Shown: piece by piece, positions 34,735 to 44,707 of the stretch
Layout of the letters: every line of letters begins with the position of its first letter
Numbering within the stretch: the stretch's first letter is position 1
DNA from: Marivita cryptomonadis
Lineage (GTDB): Bacteria > Pseudomonadota > Alphaproteobacteria > Rhodobacterales > Rhodobacteraceae
Assembly: GCF_002115725.1 (NCBI RefSeq)
Contig: NZ_JFKD01000004.1
Coordinates: 124,001-188,000 of the forward strand
Reading direction: 5' to 3'
Length of the DNA: 64,000 nt
Made by a program: the position numbers and the translations under genes
Notes under the pieces: generated by a model
What the model was told of the DNA's origin: nothing
The model's input: only the letters and a program-made list of their open reading frames with translations
Database searches by the model: none

Positions 34735-36348
34735 ATGCCGCTCGATGACCGCTACCAACTGGCGTTCAAGCTGTACCCGTACGAACGCAGCACCGATCAG
34801 GATGCGTCTGCTCCGGTTCGGCATCCGGTGGTTGTTGTTGGTGGAGGGCCCATTGGGGTGGCCACCGCATTGGACCTTGGCCTTCAGGGTATCCCAGTTG
34901 TGCTCCTGGACGACCACGAAGGCGTCGGGCAGGGGTCTCGGGCCATCTGTTTTGCGAAACGTACGCTTGAGATCACCCATCGGTACGGGTGCGGTCAGCC
35001 GATGCTCGACAAGGGTGTGATCTGGAACCTCGGCAAGGTGTTCCATGACGACCGGCAGGTGTTTGAATTCAACCTGTTGCCAGAGCAGGGTCACCGCTAT
35101 CCGGCCTTCATCAACCTGCAACAGCCCTATTTCGAACGGTTCCTTGTGGATCGGGTTCGCACCGCGCAAGCCCAAGGCGCGCCGATTGAACTGCGCGGCA
35201 AGAACCGGGTGGACGCTGTCGATGTGCTGGATGATCACGTCATTCTCGATATTTCTACTCCCGATGGACCATATCGGATCGAAGCCGATTGGCTGATCGG
35301 ATGCGATGGGGCATCCAGCCCTTTGCGCAAGATGATGGGTCTCGATTTCGAAGGCCGGGTGTTCGAGGACAATTTCCTGATCGCCGACATCACGATGAAG
35401 GCGGACTTCCCAACCGAACGCTGGTTCTGGTTCGAGCCACATTTCAAATCCGGCGACAGCGCGCTTTTGCACAAACAGCCGGACGGCGTGTGGCGGATCG
35501 ACTTCCAGCTCGGCTGGGACATCGATCGCACCGAAGAGCTGAAAGAGGAAAATGTCCGCCGCCGTCTTGATGCGATGCTTGGCCCTGATGTGGAATACGA
35601 ACTGGTCTGGACCTCGATCTACCGGTTCCAGTGCCGCCGGATGAAAACCTTTCGCCAAGGCCGGGTGATCTTTGCCGGCGATGCGGCGCATCAGGTCTCG
35701 CCCTTCGGGGCGCGTGGGGCCAATTCCGGCATTCAGGACGTGGACAATCTGGGTTGGAAGCTCGGTCTGGTCCTGAACGGCACCGCATCCGAAAGCCTCT
35801 TGGACAGCTATGATGTCGAGCGACGGTACGGCGCGGACGAGAATATCCTCAACTCCTCGCGGTCGACCGACTTCATCACCCCGAAATCCAAGATCAGCCA
35901 TGTGTTCCGCAACGCGGTGCTGGACCTCGCCGAACATCACCCTTTTGCACGTCCACTGGTCAATTCCGGTCGCCTGTCCGTGCCGTGTGTCTACGACGGC
36001 TTGCCGCTGAACACGCCCGATGCTTTGCCAAATGGACCCGCCCGCACGCGACCCGGCGCACCGTGTCCGGATGCACCTTTGGAACAGGGGTTTCTGCTGG
36101 ATCATCTTGGCGGGGATTTCGTGCTGCTTGGGGTCGGCGTCGATGTGCCGGATACGATTTCGGCCCACGGGCTTGTCCTGCGCGGCCTCACTGTACCTGC
36201 GTCAGGTGACATCAGGGACCGCTATCTGGGCGAAGCCCCAGGTGCCGTCTACCTGATCCGGCCCGACCAGCATGTCGCCGCGCGTTGGCCCGCCTTTGAC
36301 GCCACTTCGGTGCCCAAGGCTGTGGCCCGCGCCATCGGAAAGGACTGA
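34735..36348 (+). CDS. FAD-dependent aromatic hydroxylase (PheA/TfdB/MhpA family)
   Basis: A group A flavin monooxygenase of 537 residues. N-terminal FAD-binding 'GGGPIGVATALDLG' (about residue 37), DG motif 'GCDGASSPLRK', and second FAD motif 'GDAAHQVSPFGARGAN' are in order, with a C-terminal thioredoxin-like tail region. Such enzymes hydroxylate phenolic acids using NAD(P)H and oxygen. Lying before hmgA, it probably makes homogentisate, for example from 3-hydroxyphenylacetate; the exact substrate is inferred. GGAGGAG upstream decides the ATG at 34735. Confidence 0.9.
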   Translation: MPLDDRYQLAFKLYPYERSTDQDASAPVRHPVVVVGGGPIGVATALDLGLQGIPVVLLDDHEGVGQGSRAICFAKRTLEITHRYGCGQPMLDKGVIWNLGKVFHDDRQVFEFNLLPEQGHRYPAFINLQQPYFERFLVDRVRTAQAQGAPIELRGKNRVDAVDVLDDHVILDISTPDGPYRIEADWLIGCDGASSPLRKMMGLDFEGRVFEDNFLIADITMKADFPTERWFWFEPHFKSGDSALLHKQPDGVWRIDFQLGWDIDRTEELKEENVRRRLDAMLGPDVEYELVWTSIYRFQCRRMKTFRQGRVIFAGDAAHQVSPFGARGANSGIQDVDNLGWKLGLVLNGTASESLLDSYDVERRYGADENILNSSRSTDFITPKSKISHVFRNAVLDLAEHHPFARPLVNSGRLSVPCVYDGLPLNTPDALPNGPARTRPGAPCPDAPLEQGFLLDHLGGDFVLLGVGVDVPDTISAHGLVLRGLTVPASGDIRDRYLGEAPGAVYLIRPDQHVAARWPAFDATSVPKAVARAIGKD

Positions 36349-36352
36349 CGCG

Positions 36353-36547
36353 ATGGCGCTCAACACCGCTCCCAACATCCCCGATCCAGATGGGTTCTAT
36401 GCCGAGTTGCTGAACGCCCATGACGGGCTGAGCGACGATGACAGCATTGCGCTTAACGCTCGTCTGCTCCTGATCCTTGCCAACCATATCGGCGACCGCG
36501 CGGTGCTGACCGAAGCGCTGGCCGCCGCCTCGAAAGGAGACACGTGA
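36353..36547 (+). CDS. DUF2783 small protein
   Basis: A 64-residue acidic protein ('[17 protein letters not shown]', '[16 protein letters not shown]'), matching the small DUF2783 proteins that I recall next to aromatic hydroxylase and hmgA genes in alphaproteobacteria. It starts 4 bp after the hydroxylase stop and its own stop overlaps the hmgA ATG. It may be a partner of the hydroxylase or dioxygenase; no activity is known to me. Confidence 0.85.
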   Translation: MALNTAPNIPDPDGFYAELLNAHDGLSDDDSIALNARLLLILANHIGDRAVLTEALAAASKGDT

Positions 36548-37896
36548 TGAATGCTCCGCACAGCTCTGGCCTGATTCAAGCCAAAGGCACCCTGACGGAA
36601 CCGGGATACATGCCCGGCTGGGCCAATGACTTTGAGACCGAAGCGCTGCCCGACGCCCTTCCGCGCGGCATGAACAGCCCGCAGAAATGCAATTACGGCC
36701 TTTACGGCGAACAACTCTCGGGCACCGCGTTTACCGCCAATCCGCCCGAACGCACATGGTCCTACCGCATTCGACCGTCCGTGAAACACTCGGCGCGATA
36801 TACGCGGATTGATCTGCCATACTGGAAAAGCGCGCCCAATGTGGTGGAGGACGTGACCTCGCTGGGCCAGTATCGCTGGGATCCGGTGCCGCATAGCGAT
36901 GCGCCGCTCACATGGCTGACAGGCATGCGCACCATGACGACGGCGGGGGATGTGAACACGCAGGTCGGTATGGCCAGCCATATCTACCTTGTCACCGAAA
37001 GCATGAAGGACGCCTATTTCTTCAGCGCCGACAGCGAGTTGCTGGTCGTTCCTCAGGAAGGCCGCCTGCGCTTTGCCACCGAGTTGGGCATCATCGACGT
37101 CGAACCCAAGGAAATCGCCATCATCCCGCGCGGACTGGTTTACCGTGTGGAAGTTCTGGACGGTCCGTGTCGGGGCTTTGTCTGTGAGAATTATGGCCAG
37201 AAATTCGAACTGCCCGCCCGGGGGCCGATTGGGGCCAATTGCATGGCCAACCCGCGCGACTTCAAAGTGCCCGTCGCCGCTTTCGAGGACCGCGAGGTGC
37301 CCTCGACCCTCACCGTCAAATGGTGCGGGCAGTTTCATGAGACGCAGATCGGGCAAAGCCCGCTCGATGTGGTGGCGTGGCACGGCAACTACGCGCCCTA
37401 CAAGTATGATTTACGGACTTATTGTCCGGTTGGTGCGATCCTGTTCGACCATCCCGATCCGTCGATCTTTACCGTTCTCACCGCGCCTTCGGGTGTGCCG
37501 GGAACGGCGAATATCGACTTTGTGCTGTTCCGCGAACGCTGGCTGGTGGCGGAAAACACGTTCCGTCCGCCGTGGTATCACAAGAACATCATGTCCGAAC
37601 TCATGGGCAACATCTACGGCCAGTACGACGCCAAACCGCAGGGCTTTGTTCCCGGTGGGATGAGCCTGCATAACATGATGCTGCCGCATGGGCCGGATCG
37701 CGAGGCGTTCGAAAAGGCGTCGAACGCCAACCTTGGCGCTGATAAGCTGGACCGCACCATGTCCTTCATGTTTGAGACGAGATTTCCCCAGCATCTAACT
37801 GAATTTGCGGGAAAAGAAGCGCCCTTGCAGGATGATTACATCGACTGCTGGGACAGCTTGGAGAAGAAGTTCGACGGCACACCGGGAAAGAAATAA
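36547..37896 (+). CDS. hmgA: Homogentisate 1,2-dioxygenase (HmgA)
   Basis: Opens the ring of homogentisate to maleylacetoacetate using Fe(II) and oxygen. The 449-residue product has the family N-terminus '[16 protein letters not shown]' and '[16 protein letters not shown]'. The C-terminal metal site is visible: His in 'PPWYHKN', Glu in 'MSELMG', His in '[14 protein letters not shown]'. These correspond to the His/Glu/His iron ligands of the human enzyme. The ATG overlaps the DUF2783 stop. The fumarylacetoacetase gene follows after 3 bp. Confidence 0.97.
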   Translation: MNAPHSSGLIQAKGTLTEPGYMPGWANDFETEALPDALPRGMNSPQKCNYGLYGEQLSGTAFTANPPERTWSYRIRPSVKHSARYTRIDLPYWKSAPNVVEDVTSLGQYRWDPVPHSDAPLTWLTGMRTMTTAGDVNTQVGMASHIYLVTESMKDAYFFSADSELLVVPQEGRLRFATELGIIDVEPKEIAIIPRGLVYRVEVLDGPCRGFVCENYGQKFELPARGPIGANCMANPRDFKVPVAAFEDREVPSTLTVKWCGQFHETQIGQSPLDVVAWHGNYAPYKYDLRTYCPVGAILFDHPDPSIFTVLTAPSGVPGTANIDFVLFRERWLVAENTFRPPWYHKNIMSELMGNIYGQYDAKPQGFVPGGMSLHNMMLPHGPDREAFEKASNANLGADKLDRTMSFMFETRFPQHLTEFAGKEAPLQDDYIDCWDSLEKKFDGTPGKK

Positions 37897-37899
37897 CTG

Positions 37900-39150
37900 A
37901 TGGCTTTGCGTCGTTCCTGGCTTCAAAGCGCGAACGCGCCGGAGTGTGATTTCCCGCTGAACAACCTGCCTTACGGCGTGTTCTCGGTTGGTGACAGCGA
38001 ACTGCGCTGTGGTGTGGCCATCGGTGACCGGATCGTCGATGCCACCGGGTTGGAAGCGGCAGGAATTCTGCGCGCCGACCCAGATGCCGATGTCTTGGAC
38101 GCGCCTTACTGGAACGACTTTATGGAACTTGGGCGCGAGGCGTGGTCCCACTACCGCACGTCGCTGACCGCGATGTTGGCCGAAAGTGCTGACGAGGCTG
38201 TGCAGGACCAGATCATCACACATTCTGTCTCGTTGACCGAGGCGGCGCTGCATATGCCCTTCCGCGTCAGCGAATTCACCGATTTCTACTCAAGCCGCCA
38301 TCATGCGACCAATGTGGGCACGATGTTCAGGGGTGCGGAAAACGCGCTGCCGCCGAACTGGCTGCACATTCCAATCGGCTACAATGGCCGTGCGTCCTCG
38401 GTCGTAGTCTCTGGCACGCCGGTCACGCGCCCGCATGGTCAGATCAAGGGGCCGGACGACGCCACACCGCGTTTTGCGCCCTCGGCTCGGTTCGATATCG
38501 AGCTTGAAATGGGGGCCATCGTGGGGCAGGCCTCGGATGGGCCGCTAAGCGTGACGCAGGCGTTCGACAACATCTTCGGCTATGTGATCCTGAACGACTG
38601 GTCCGCGCGCGATATCCAAGCATGGGAATACCAGCCGCTTGGACCTTTCCAGTCCAAAGCCACCGCCACGACCATCAGCCCATGGATCGTGACCGCCGCC
38701 GCGTTGGAGCCGTTCCGCACCAGCACGCCCGCACGGGAGACGCCGCTGCTGGACTATCTGACCGAGCCCGGGCCGATGCTTTATGACATTGCGCTTGAAA
38801 TCGGGCTGACCCCAGAGGCGGGGACAGAGATCGTGATCGCCCGAACCAACTACAACGAAATGTATTACTCAGCCGCCCAGCAACTGGCGCATCACACCAG
38901 TTCAGGCTGCCCGATGCGGGTGGGTGACTTGCTGGGGTCAGGCACCATTTCCGGGCCGGAACGGCACAATCGTGGTGCGCTGCTCGAACTGAGTTGGGGT
39001 GGGAAAGAACCGATCACGCTTGATACTGGCGAAACCCGAACCTTTGTCGAGGATGGCGACACGCTCGCCCTGCGTGGCCATGCGCAAGGGGACGGATATC
39101 GCGTCGGCTTCGGTGCGTGTGTCGGTATGGTGCGACCTGCGCGACAGTGA
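37900..39150 (+). CDS. fahA: Fumarylacetoacetase (FahA)
   Basis: Hydrolyses fumarylacetoacetate to fumarate and acetoacetate, the last step of the homogentisate pathway. It is 416 residues with the catalytic and metal region 'EFTDFYSSRHHATNVG', then 'PIGYNGRASSVVVSGTP' and 'FDIELEMGAIVG'. These match the family. The maleylacetoacetate isomerase gene is not in the window. The gene ends 6 bp from the convergent RidA gene without a visible terminator. Confidence 0.97.
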   Translation: MALRRSWLQSANAPECDFPLNNLPYGVFSVGDSELRCGVAIGDRIVDATGLEAAGILRADPDADVLDAPYWNDFMELGREAWSHYRTSLTAMLAESADEAVQDQIITHSVSLTEAALHMPFRVSEFTDFYSSRHHATNVGTMFRGAENALPPNWLHIPIGYNGRASSVVVSGTPVTRPHGQIKGPDDATPRFAPSARFDIELEMGAIVGQASDGPLSVTQAFDNIFGYVILNDWSARDIQAWEYQPLGPFQSKATATTISPWIVTAAALEPFRTSTPARETPLLDYLTEPGPMLYDIALEIGLTPEAGTEIVIARTNYNEMYYSAAQQLAHHTSSGCPMRVGDLLGSGTISGPERHNRGALLELSWGGKEPITLDTGETRTFVEDGDTLALRGHAQGDGYRVGFGACVGMVRPARQ

Positions 39151-39156
39151 CTCCCA

Positions 39157-39552
39157 TCAGCCCAGATGCGCGGTCGCTTCGATCTCGACCTTGGCTTCGT
39201 CTTCGATCAGCGCGCTGACCACAACCATCGACATCGCCGGGAAATGTTTGCCGAACACGTCGCGATAGGCGGCGCCCACTTCGGATTGGTGCGCGAGGTA
39301 TTCGGCCTTGTCGGTGACGAACCACGTCAGCCGCGTGACATCCTTCACCGTGCCGCCCGCCGCTTCGACAATGGCGCGGATGTTGGACAGGGCTTGCCGC
39401 ATCTGGCCGATGAAGTCCGACGACACAAAGATCTTGTTGGCATCCCATCCGATCTGCCCGCCGATATGCAGAACACCGTCCTTGGTCAGCATCCCGTTGG
39501 CATAGCCCTTGGCGGGCAACCATCCCTCGGGCTGGATCGTTTTATGCGTCAT
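39157..39552 (-). CDS. RidA-family enamine/imine deaminase of the anthranilate operon
   Basis: The 131-residue product has the YjgF/RidA fold ('GGQIGWDANKIF', 'QALSNIRAIVEAAGGTVKDV', 'HFPAMSMVVVSALI'). RidA proteins hydrolyse reactive enamines and imines. In this operon the monooxygenase/reductase keeps the amino group on a non-aromatic ring, so an imine-hydrolysing helper makes sense. The start at 39552 overlaps the thioesterase gene by 11 bases. It is the last gene of the minus-strand operon. Confidence 0.92.
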   Translation of the reverse strand: MTHKTIQPEGWLPAKGYANGMLTKDGVLHIGGQIGWDANKIFVSSDFIGQMRQALSNIRAIVEAAGGTVKDVTRLTWFVTDKAEYLAHQSEVGAAYRDVFGKHFPAMSMVVVSALIEDEAKVEIEATAHLG

Positions 39553-39961
39553 CTGGGGCCTCTTTTGTCTTGAGAAGGGTGCTGAGTGCCTCTGGCCACG
39601 GGCTGGACCGTCCTGATCCATCGACATGCACCAAGGTCGCGCGGGTTTCAAAGCGCAGTTCGTCGCCACAGGTGGCGGTCATCCGGTAGGTCAGGGACGC
39701 ATTGCGCAGCCGCAGCACCCAAAGCGACAGCCGCAGGCGGTCACCATGATAGCTGGGCCGCACAAATCGCGTTTCAATCTGGGCTGTGGGGATGCCTTCG
39801 GTCTTGAGAATTTGCTCGAAAGGGTAGTCCAAGGCTTCGTCAAAGAACGCTTCGACGAGGTCGTTCATCATCTCGAAGTAACGCGGGAAAAAGACGATCC
39901 CTGCCGGGTCGCAATGGCGGAAGAGGACCTTTTGGTCCTTGGCAAAGGCGGGTTCTGTCAT
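39542..39961 (-). CDS. Acyl-CoA thioesterase, 4-hydroxybenzoyl-CoA thioesterase type
   Basis: A hot-dog fold protein of 139 residues with the catalytic signature 'FRHCDPAGIVFFPRYFEM' (Asp16-equivalent region of the Pseudomonas 4-hydroxybenzoyl-CoA thioesterase). It overlaps the ligase stop by four bases. It may rescue CoA from dead-end aromatic CoA thioesters or take part in ring-product release. Similar thioesterases are reported in aerobic 2-aminobenzoyl-CoA clusters. Confidence 0.92.
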   Translation of the reverse strand: MTEPAFAKDQKVLFRHCDPAGIVFFPRYFEMMNDLVEAFFDEALDYPFEQILKTEGIPTAQIETRFVRPSYHGDRLRLSLWVLRLRNASLTYRMTATCGDELRFETRATLVHVDGSGRSSPWPEALSTLLKTKEAPDDA

Positions 39962-41574
39962 TGGTCTTTCAACCTGAAGCGCTGGATCTTTCCGGTCGCG
40001 GTCTTGGGCAGACTGTCCGTGAACACCACTGACCGAGGGTACTTGTAGGGCGCGATGGCCGCCTTCACGTGGTCCTGCAGGGCTTTGACCATCTCGGCAT
40101 CGCCCAATTGCCCTTCGGACAGCACCACATGTGCCTCGACAATGTAGCCGCGCGCATCGTCCGGCGCACCGATCACCGCGCATTCGGCCACCGCAGAATG
40201 GGACAGCAACGCGGCTTCGACCTCGGGTCCGGCGATGTTGTAGCCGGAACTGACGATCATGTCGTCATTGCGCGCAGCAAAGTGGAAATAGCCATCAGAG
40301 TCGCGCATGAAACTGTCGCCGGTGATGTTCCAGCCGTCCTGCACATAGGCGCTCTGGCGGTCCCCCTTGAGATAGCGGCACCCCGTCGGGCCGCGTACCG
40401 CCAGCCGTCCGACCTCGCCATCGGGCACCACCTCTCCCGCGTCATTGATGACCTTGGCCTCATAGCCGGTCACGGGTTTGCCGGTGCAGGCGGGTTTGTG
40501 ATCGTCGAACCGATTGGTGATGAAGATGTGCAGCAGCTCCGTCGCCCCGATCCCGTCGAGCATCGGCTTGCCCGTCTTGGCGATCCACTCGTCATAGACC
40601 GGGCCGGGCAGGGTTTCCCCGGCCGAGACCGCCGCGCGCAAGGACGACAGGTCAGCCCCATCTTCCATCGCTCGCAGCATCACGCGGTACGCGGTCGGCG
40701 CGGTAAAGCAGACGGTGGCTTTGTATTTCTCGATGATCTCGATCATGCTCGGCGGCGTTGCCTGTTCGAGTAGCGTGGCCGCCGCCCCGAACCGCAGGGG
40801 AAAGATCGCAAGCCCGCCAAGCCCAAAGGTGAAGGCCAGTGGCGGCGAGCCGACGAAAACGTCGTCCGGCGTCACAGCCAACACCTCGCGCGCATAGCCA
40901 TCTGCGATGATCATCAGATCGCGGTGGAAATGCATTGTTGCCTTAGGCAGCCCGGTTGACCCCGAAGTGAAGCCCAACAGTGCCACATCATCGCGCCCCG
41001 TGGGGACGGAGGTAAAGCGCACCGGCTTTTCCAGTGCCAGCCGGTCAAGTTCGGCATCGTGGTTCGAGGTCCCGTCAAACCCGACGACGGATGTCAAAGT
41101 CGCGCTGTCCTTGGCACAGGCCACCATCTCGTCCATCAGCCGCGTGTCGCACAAAGCGTGCGTGATCTCGGCCAGTTCCACATAGGTCCGCAACTCGGCC
41201 GCGCGTAGCATCGGCATAGTGTTGACCACTACCGCACCCACTTTGGTCGCCGCCAGCCAACAGGCGACCATCGCGGGGTTGTTGGCCGACCGGATCAACA
41301 CGCGGTTGCCCGGTTTCACGCCCAGATTCTCGACCAGCACATGGGCCAGACGGTTGGTCCAATCGCTGAGCTCCTTGTAGGTGCGCAGCCGTCCATTGCC
41401 GATCAGCGCGGTGTGGTCTCCAAAGCCTTTTTCCACCATGCCATCGGTCAATTCCCATCCGGCATTCAGCCGTTCGGGATAGTCAAACCCGGCCAGATTG
41501 AACTCTGGCCAAAGATCAGGCGGCGGAAGGTTGTCGCGGGCGAATGTGTCGACATGGGCAGAGGGTCCGAGCAT
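39958..41574 (-). CDS. Aromatic acid-CoA ligase, probable 2-aminobenzoate-CoA ligase
   Basis: An AMP-forming ligase of 538 residues: P-loop-like 'GFTSGSTGLPKATMHFH', 'GIGATELLHIF', 'YVQDGWNITGDSFMRD', and terminal catalytic Lys in 'LPKTATGKIQRF'. It activates an aromatic acid to the CoA ester. The operon contains the 2-aminobenzoyl-CoA monooxygenase/reductase, so anthranilate is the best substrate (benzoate-type ligases are related). Start ATG at 41574, touching the dehydrogenase stop; GTG at 41577 is also possible. Confidence 0.92.
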   Translation of the reverse strand: MLGPSAHVDTFARDNLPPPDLWPEFNLAGFDYPERLNAGWELTDGMVEKGFGDHTALIGNGRLRTYKELSDWTNRLAHVLVENLGVKPGNRVLIRSANNPAMVACWLAATKVGAVVVNTMPMLRAAELRTYVELAEITHALCDTRLMDEMVACAKDSATLTSVVGFDGTSNHDAELDRLALEKPVRFTSVPTGRDDVALLGFTSGSTGLPKATMHFHRDLMIIADGYAREVLAVTPDDVFVGSPPLAFTFGLGGLAIFPLRFGAAATLLEQATPPSMIEIIEKYKATVCFTAPTAYRVMLRAMEDGADLSSLRAAVSAGETLPGPVYDEWIAKTGKPMLDGIGATELLHIFITNRFDDHKPACTGKPVTGYEAKVINDAGEVVPDGEVGRLAVRGPTGCRYLKGDRQSAYVQDGWNITGDSFMRDSDGYFHFAARNDDMIVSSGYNIAGPEVEAALLSHSAVAECAVIGAPDDARGYIVEAHVVLSEGQLGDAEMVKALQDHVKAAIAPYKYPRSVVFTDSLPKTATGKIQRFRLKDQ

Positions 41575-42725
41575 CACGTTCCTCCTTCGAAGGCAGCAAG
41601 GGTCTGACGGGCGATGATGATTTTCTGAACATCCGACGCGCCTTCATAGATGCGCAGCGCACGGATCTCGCGGTAGAGCGTTTCGACAGCCATGCCTGAC
41701 CGCACACCGTCACCGCCAAAAAGCTGAACCGCTTTGTCGATGACCTGCTGCGCCTGATCGGTGGCGAACAGCTTGGCCATTGCCGCCTCACGGGTGATGC
41801 GCGGCGCACCGCTGTCACGGGTCCATGCGGCCCGGTAGACAAGCAAGGCGCTTGCATCCACATCGACGGCCATATCCGCGATATGGCCTTGGACCATCTG
41901 CAAATCGGCTAAGGGCGATCCGGCGATTTGCCGTGTCGTGACCCGCGCCAACGCTTCGTCCAAGGCGCGGCGGGCAAACCCAAGCGCAGCGGCGGCCACG
42001 GTGGCGCGGAACACATCAAGCACCGACATGGCGACCTTGAAGCCTTGACCGGGTGCGCCCAGCAGCGCATCTGCCGGGACGCGGCAGTCGGTAAAGCGCA
42101 ACGTGGCCAGAGGGTGCGGCGCGATGGTATCGAGCCGTTCGGCAATCTCGAACCCCAGCAGATCGGGCGTCACGATGAAGGCTGACAACCCCTTCGCGCC
42201 CGGAGCTTCGCCGGTGCGGGCAAAAAGCGTGTAGACATCGGCGATGCCGCCGTTTGAAATCCACGTCTTTTCGCCGTTCAGGATGTAGTCGTCGCCATCG
42301 CGCGTCGCGGTCATGGTGGAATTGGCCACGTCTGATCCAGACCCCGGTTCGGTCAGCGCAAAGGCGGCAATCGCCTCGCCCGCGCGGGTTTTTGGCAGCC
42401 ACTCAGCCTTCTGCGCCTCGGTCCCGAACAGCGTGATCGCCCCGGTGCCCAAGCCCTGCATCGCAAAGGCGAAATCGGCCAAACCGTCGTGCCGCGCCAG
42501 TGTCTCGCGTGCGAGGCAGAGCGTACGCAGGTCGAACCGTCCGTCGTCGCTCGATGTGGGCTGCAAAAGGCCCGCCGCACCCATTTGAGCGACAAGCGCT
42601 CGGCACGCCGTATCCGTATCGCTGTGGTCGACCTCCAAACTCTGTGCTACCTCTTCGACACGCGCCGCCCAGTCGCGGTGGGCAGGATCGAAAAACGGCC
42701 AGTGGAGGTAGCTTTGATCCGCCAT
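41574..42725 (-). CDS. Acyl-CoA dehydrogenase
   Basis: FAD enzyme of 383 residues. '[19 protein letters not shown]' and '[14 protein letters not shown]' are the FAD/substrate segments. '[18 protein letters not shown]' carries the catalytic-base Glu at the C-terminus. It probably oxidises an alicyclic or ring-opened CoA ester after the monooxygenase/reductase step. The start is ATG 42725, overlapping the enoyl-CoA hydratase stop by one base. Confidence 0.95.
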   Translation of the reverse strand: MADQSYLHWPFFDPAHRDWAARVEEVAQSLEVDHSDTDTACRALVAQMGAAGLLQPTSSDDGRFDLRTLCLARETLARHDGLADFAFAMQGLGTGAITLFGTEAQKAEWLPKTRAGEAIAAFALTEPGSGSDVANSTMTATRDGDDYILNGEKTWISNGGIADVYTLFARTGEAPGAKGLSAFIVTPDLLGFEIAERLDTIAPHPLATLRFTDCRVPADALLGAPGQGFKVAMSVLDVFRATVAAAALGFARRALDEALARVTTRQIAGSPLADLQMVQGHIADMAVDVDASALLVYRAAWTRDSGAPRITREAAMAKLFATDQAQQVIDKAVQLFGGDGVRSGMAVETLYREIRALRIYEGASDVQKIIIARQTLAAFEGGT

Positions 42726-43528
42726 CAATCGCCCTCGAACACGGGTTTTTCCTTGGCCACAAAAGCCTCGTAGGCGCGGCGGAAATCATTGCCCTGCATG
42801 CAGATCGCCTGCGCCTGTGCCTCGGCCTCAATCGCCTGTTCAAGGCTCATCGACCATTCCTGCGCCAGCATCGTCTTGGTCATGGAGTTGGCAAAGGTGG
42901 GACCGGCTGCGATGCGTTCGGCCAGCTTGATCGCCTCGGCCTCAAGCGCGCCGGCCTCTACCACCCGGTTGAAAAAGCCCCACGCCTCGCCCTCGGCGGC
43001 GCTCATGGCGCGTCCGGTATAAAGCAGATCTGCGGCACGCCCCTGTCCGATGATCCGGGGCAGGATCGCGCAGGCGCCCATGTCGCAGCCCGCAAGCCCG
43101 ACGCGGTTGAACAGGAACGCAGTCTTGGCCTCGGGCGTTGCCAAACGCAGGTCCGATGCCATCGCCATGATCGCGCCCGCGCCAGCACAGACGCCATCAA
43201 CAGCGGCAATCACTGGCTTGCCGCAGCCGATCATTGCCTTGACCAGGTCCCCGGTCATGCGCGTGAAGGTCAGCAGTTCCTTCATGCTCATCCGTGTCAG
43301 CGGACCGATGATCTCGTGGACATCCCCCCCCGAAGAAAAGTTGCCGCCATTGGGCAGGATCACGACAGCATGAATGTCGTCGGAATAGACCAGCGCCCGG
43401 AACCAGTCGCGCAATTCAGCGTAACTGTCGAAGGTAAAGGGATTTTTCCGCTCTGGTCGGTCATGGGAAATGCGCGCAATGCCCTTTTCTATCTCGCAGC
43501 GAAAAAGCTGCGGCTTACTCAGATCCAT
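42725..43528 (-). CDS. Enoyl-CoA hydratase/isomerase family protein
   Basis: Crotonase-fold protein of 267 residues with an oxyanion-hole motif '[11 protein letters not shown]' and '[19 protein letters not shown]', and '[15 protein letters not shown]' around the active site. In the operon it should hydrate an unsaturated ring-derived CoA ester or open the ring. It overlaps the MarR gene by 14 bases. Related crotonases occur in the Azoarcus 2-aminobenzoate clusters. Confidence 0.94.
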   Translation of the reverse strand: MDLSKPQLFRCEIEKGIARISHDRPERKNPFTFDSYAELRDWFRALVYSDDIHAVVILPNGGNFSSGGDVHEIIGPLTRMSMKELLTFTRMTGDLVKAMIGCGKPVIAAVDGVCAGAGAIMAMASDLRLATPEAKTAFLFNRVGLAGCDMGACAILPRIIGQGRAADLLYTGRAMSAAEGEAWGFFNRVVEAGALEAEAIKLAERIAAGPTFANSMTKTMLAQEWSMSLEQAIEAEAQAQAICMQGNDFRRAYEAFVAKEKPVFEGD

Positions 43529-43991
43529 GTCTGGCCTCCTGCGTCATGGCCTTTTTCAGCAGGCCGATCATTGACTGGGTGTCGGTGTCCGTGAGCGGCG
43601 TGAGCAGTTCGTCAATCCACGCCTCGTGCTGAGCGGCGAGGTCGGCAAAGGCGGCTTCACCCTTGGGGGTCAGACGCGCCAGATTGGCGCGGCGGTCTCC
43701 GGGAACAGCCACGCGCAGCGCCAGACCTTCTTCGACCAGCCGGTCCACGATCCCGGTGACATTGCCGTTCGACACTTTGAGATAGCGGGACAGATCGCTC
43801 ATCTTCAGCCCGTCCCTGTGGCGGGCAAGGGCTGCCATCACATCGAACCGGGGCAGGGTGGTGTCATGCCTGTCGCGCAACCGGCGACGCAATTCTCCTT
43901 CGATGCCCGAGGACAGTTTCAAAAGCTGCAACCACAGACGCAGGCGTGCTTTGGACATCGGCTCGGTCATGTTCGTCTGTTCGGGCTTCAT
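43515..43991 (-). CDS. MarR-family regulator of the anthranilate operon
   Basis: The 158-residue regulator has the helix-turn-helix around '[19 protein letters not shown]' and a wing '[17 protein letters not shown]'. It lies inside the operon, overlapping both neighbours, so it is expressed with the enzymes. MarR proteins of CoA-dependent aromatic pathways usually sense the aryl-CoA. Its likely operator is the set of TTCAAG/CTTGAA repeats at 47050-47083. Confidence 0.93.
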   Translation of the reverse strand: MKPEQTNMTEPMSKARLRLWLQLLKLSSGIEGELRRRLRDRHDTTLPRFDVMAALARHRDGLKMSDLSRYLKVSNGNVTGIVDRLVEEGLALRVAVPGDRRANLARLTPKGEAAFADLAAQHEAWIDELLTPLTDTDTQSMIGLLKKAMTQEARHGSE

Positions 43992-44707
43992 ATCTCGCCC
44001 CCGGACACGGACAGGGCATGACCGTTGATCCCGGCAGCAGCCGGTGAGGCGAGAAACAGCGCGGTTCCTGCAATCTCGGACGGGGTGATCAGCCGCCCTT
44101 GCGGGTTGCCTGCAGCGACCTTCGCGGTCGCAGCCTCCCGGTCCAGATCAAAGCGCTGCATCAACCCGGTGATGGCACCTTCCGCCAGATCGGTGTCAGT
44201 GAACCCCGGACAAATCGCGTTGCAGGTGCCGCCAGTTTTGGCCACGTCCAGCGCGATGGAGCGCACGAGCCCCAGCACGCCGTGCTTGGCCGCGGTATAG
44301 GCGGGGACAGAGGCGTTGCCTTGCAAGGACGCCGTGGAGGCGATGGCGATCAGACGGGCATCCTTTGGCCCAATGCGCAACGCCTCGCGGAAGGTCAGGA
44401 ACGTGCCGGTGAGGTTGACGGCGAGCGTGGCGTTCCAGTCGTCGAGCGACAGCTTCGCCACCTTTCCGGATGCGCCCCATCCTGCATTTGCGATCACCAC
44501 ATCAAAGGGCATTTCGAACAACGCCGTTGTGTCTGCCTCCGACGTCACATCAGCTTGAATGCAAGTGATGTCACGGCCCTCGGCGGCGTCTTTTAACAGC
44601 TCAATGCGACGGCCTGCAATGGTCACGGCATCGCCTTGGTCGGCAAAGGCATGGGCAATCGCCCGACCGATACCCGTGCCGCCGCCTGTGACCAAAACCC
44701 GCCTCAT
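43988..44707 (-). CDS. Short-chain dehydrogenase/reductase of the anthranilate operon
   Basis: A 239-residue SDR: 'TGGGTGIG' cofactor motif, 'IANAGW', Ser and 'YTAAKHG' catalytic residues, ending '[10 protein letters not shown]'. It overlaps the monooxygenase/reductase stop by four bases (ATGA), which decides the start at 44707. It probably oxidises a hydroxy intermediate of the ring after reduction. The specific step is inferred from similar Azoarcus clusters. Confidence 0.93.
   Translation of the reverse strand: MRRVLVTGGGTGIGRAIAHAFADQGDAVTIAGRRIELLKDAAEGRDITCIQADVTSEADTTALFEMPFDVVIANAGWGASGKVAKLSLDDWNATLAVNLTGTFLTFREALRIGPKDARLIAIASTASLQGNASVPAYTAAKHGVLGLVRSIALDVAKTGGTCNAICPGFTDTDLAEGAITGLMQRFDLDREAATAKVAAGNPQGRLITPSEIAGTALFLASPAAAGINGHALSVSGGEI

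Noticed and set aside
34702..36168. A 488-codon open frame on the minus strand
   Set aside because: Antisense shadow of the flavin hydroxylase, whose motifs are unmistakable on the plus strand.
39148..39160. Terminator between the convergent fumarylacetoacetase and RidA genes
   Set aside because: The gap is only 6 bp and contains no hairpin; the same is true at 49122-49126 and 33136-33139.
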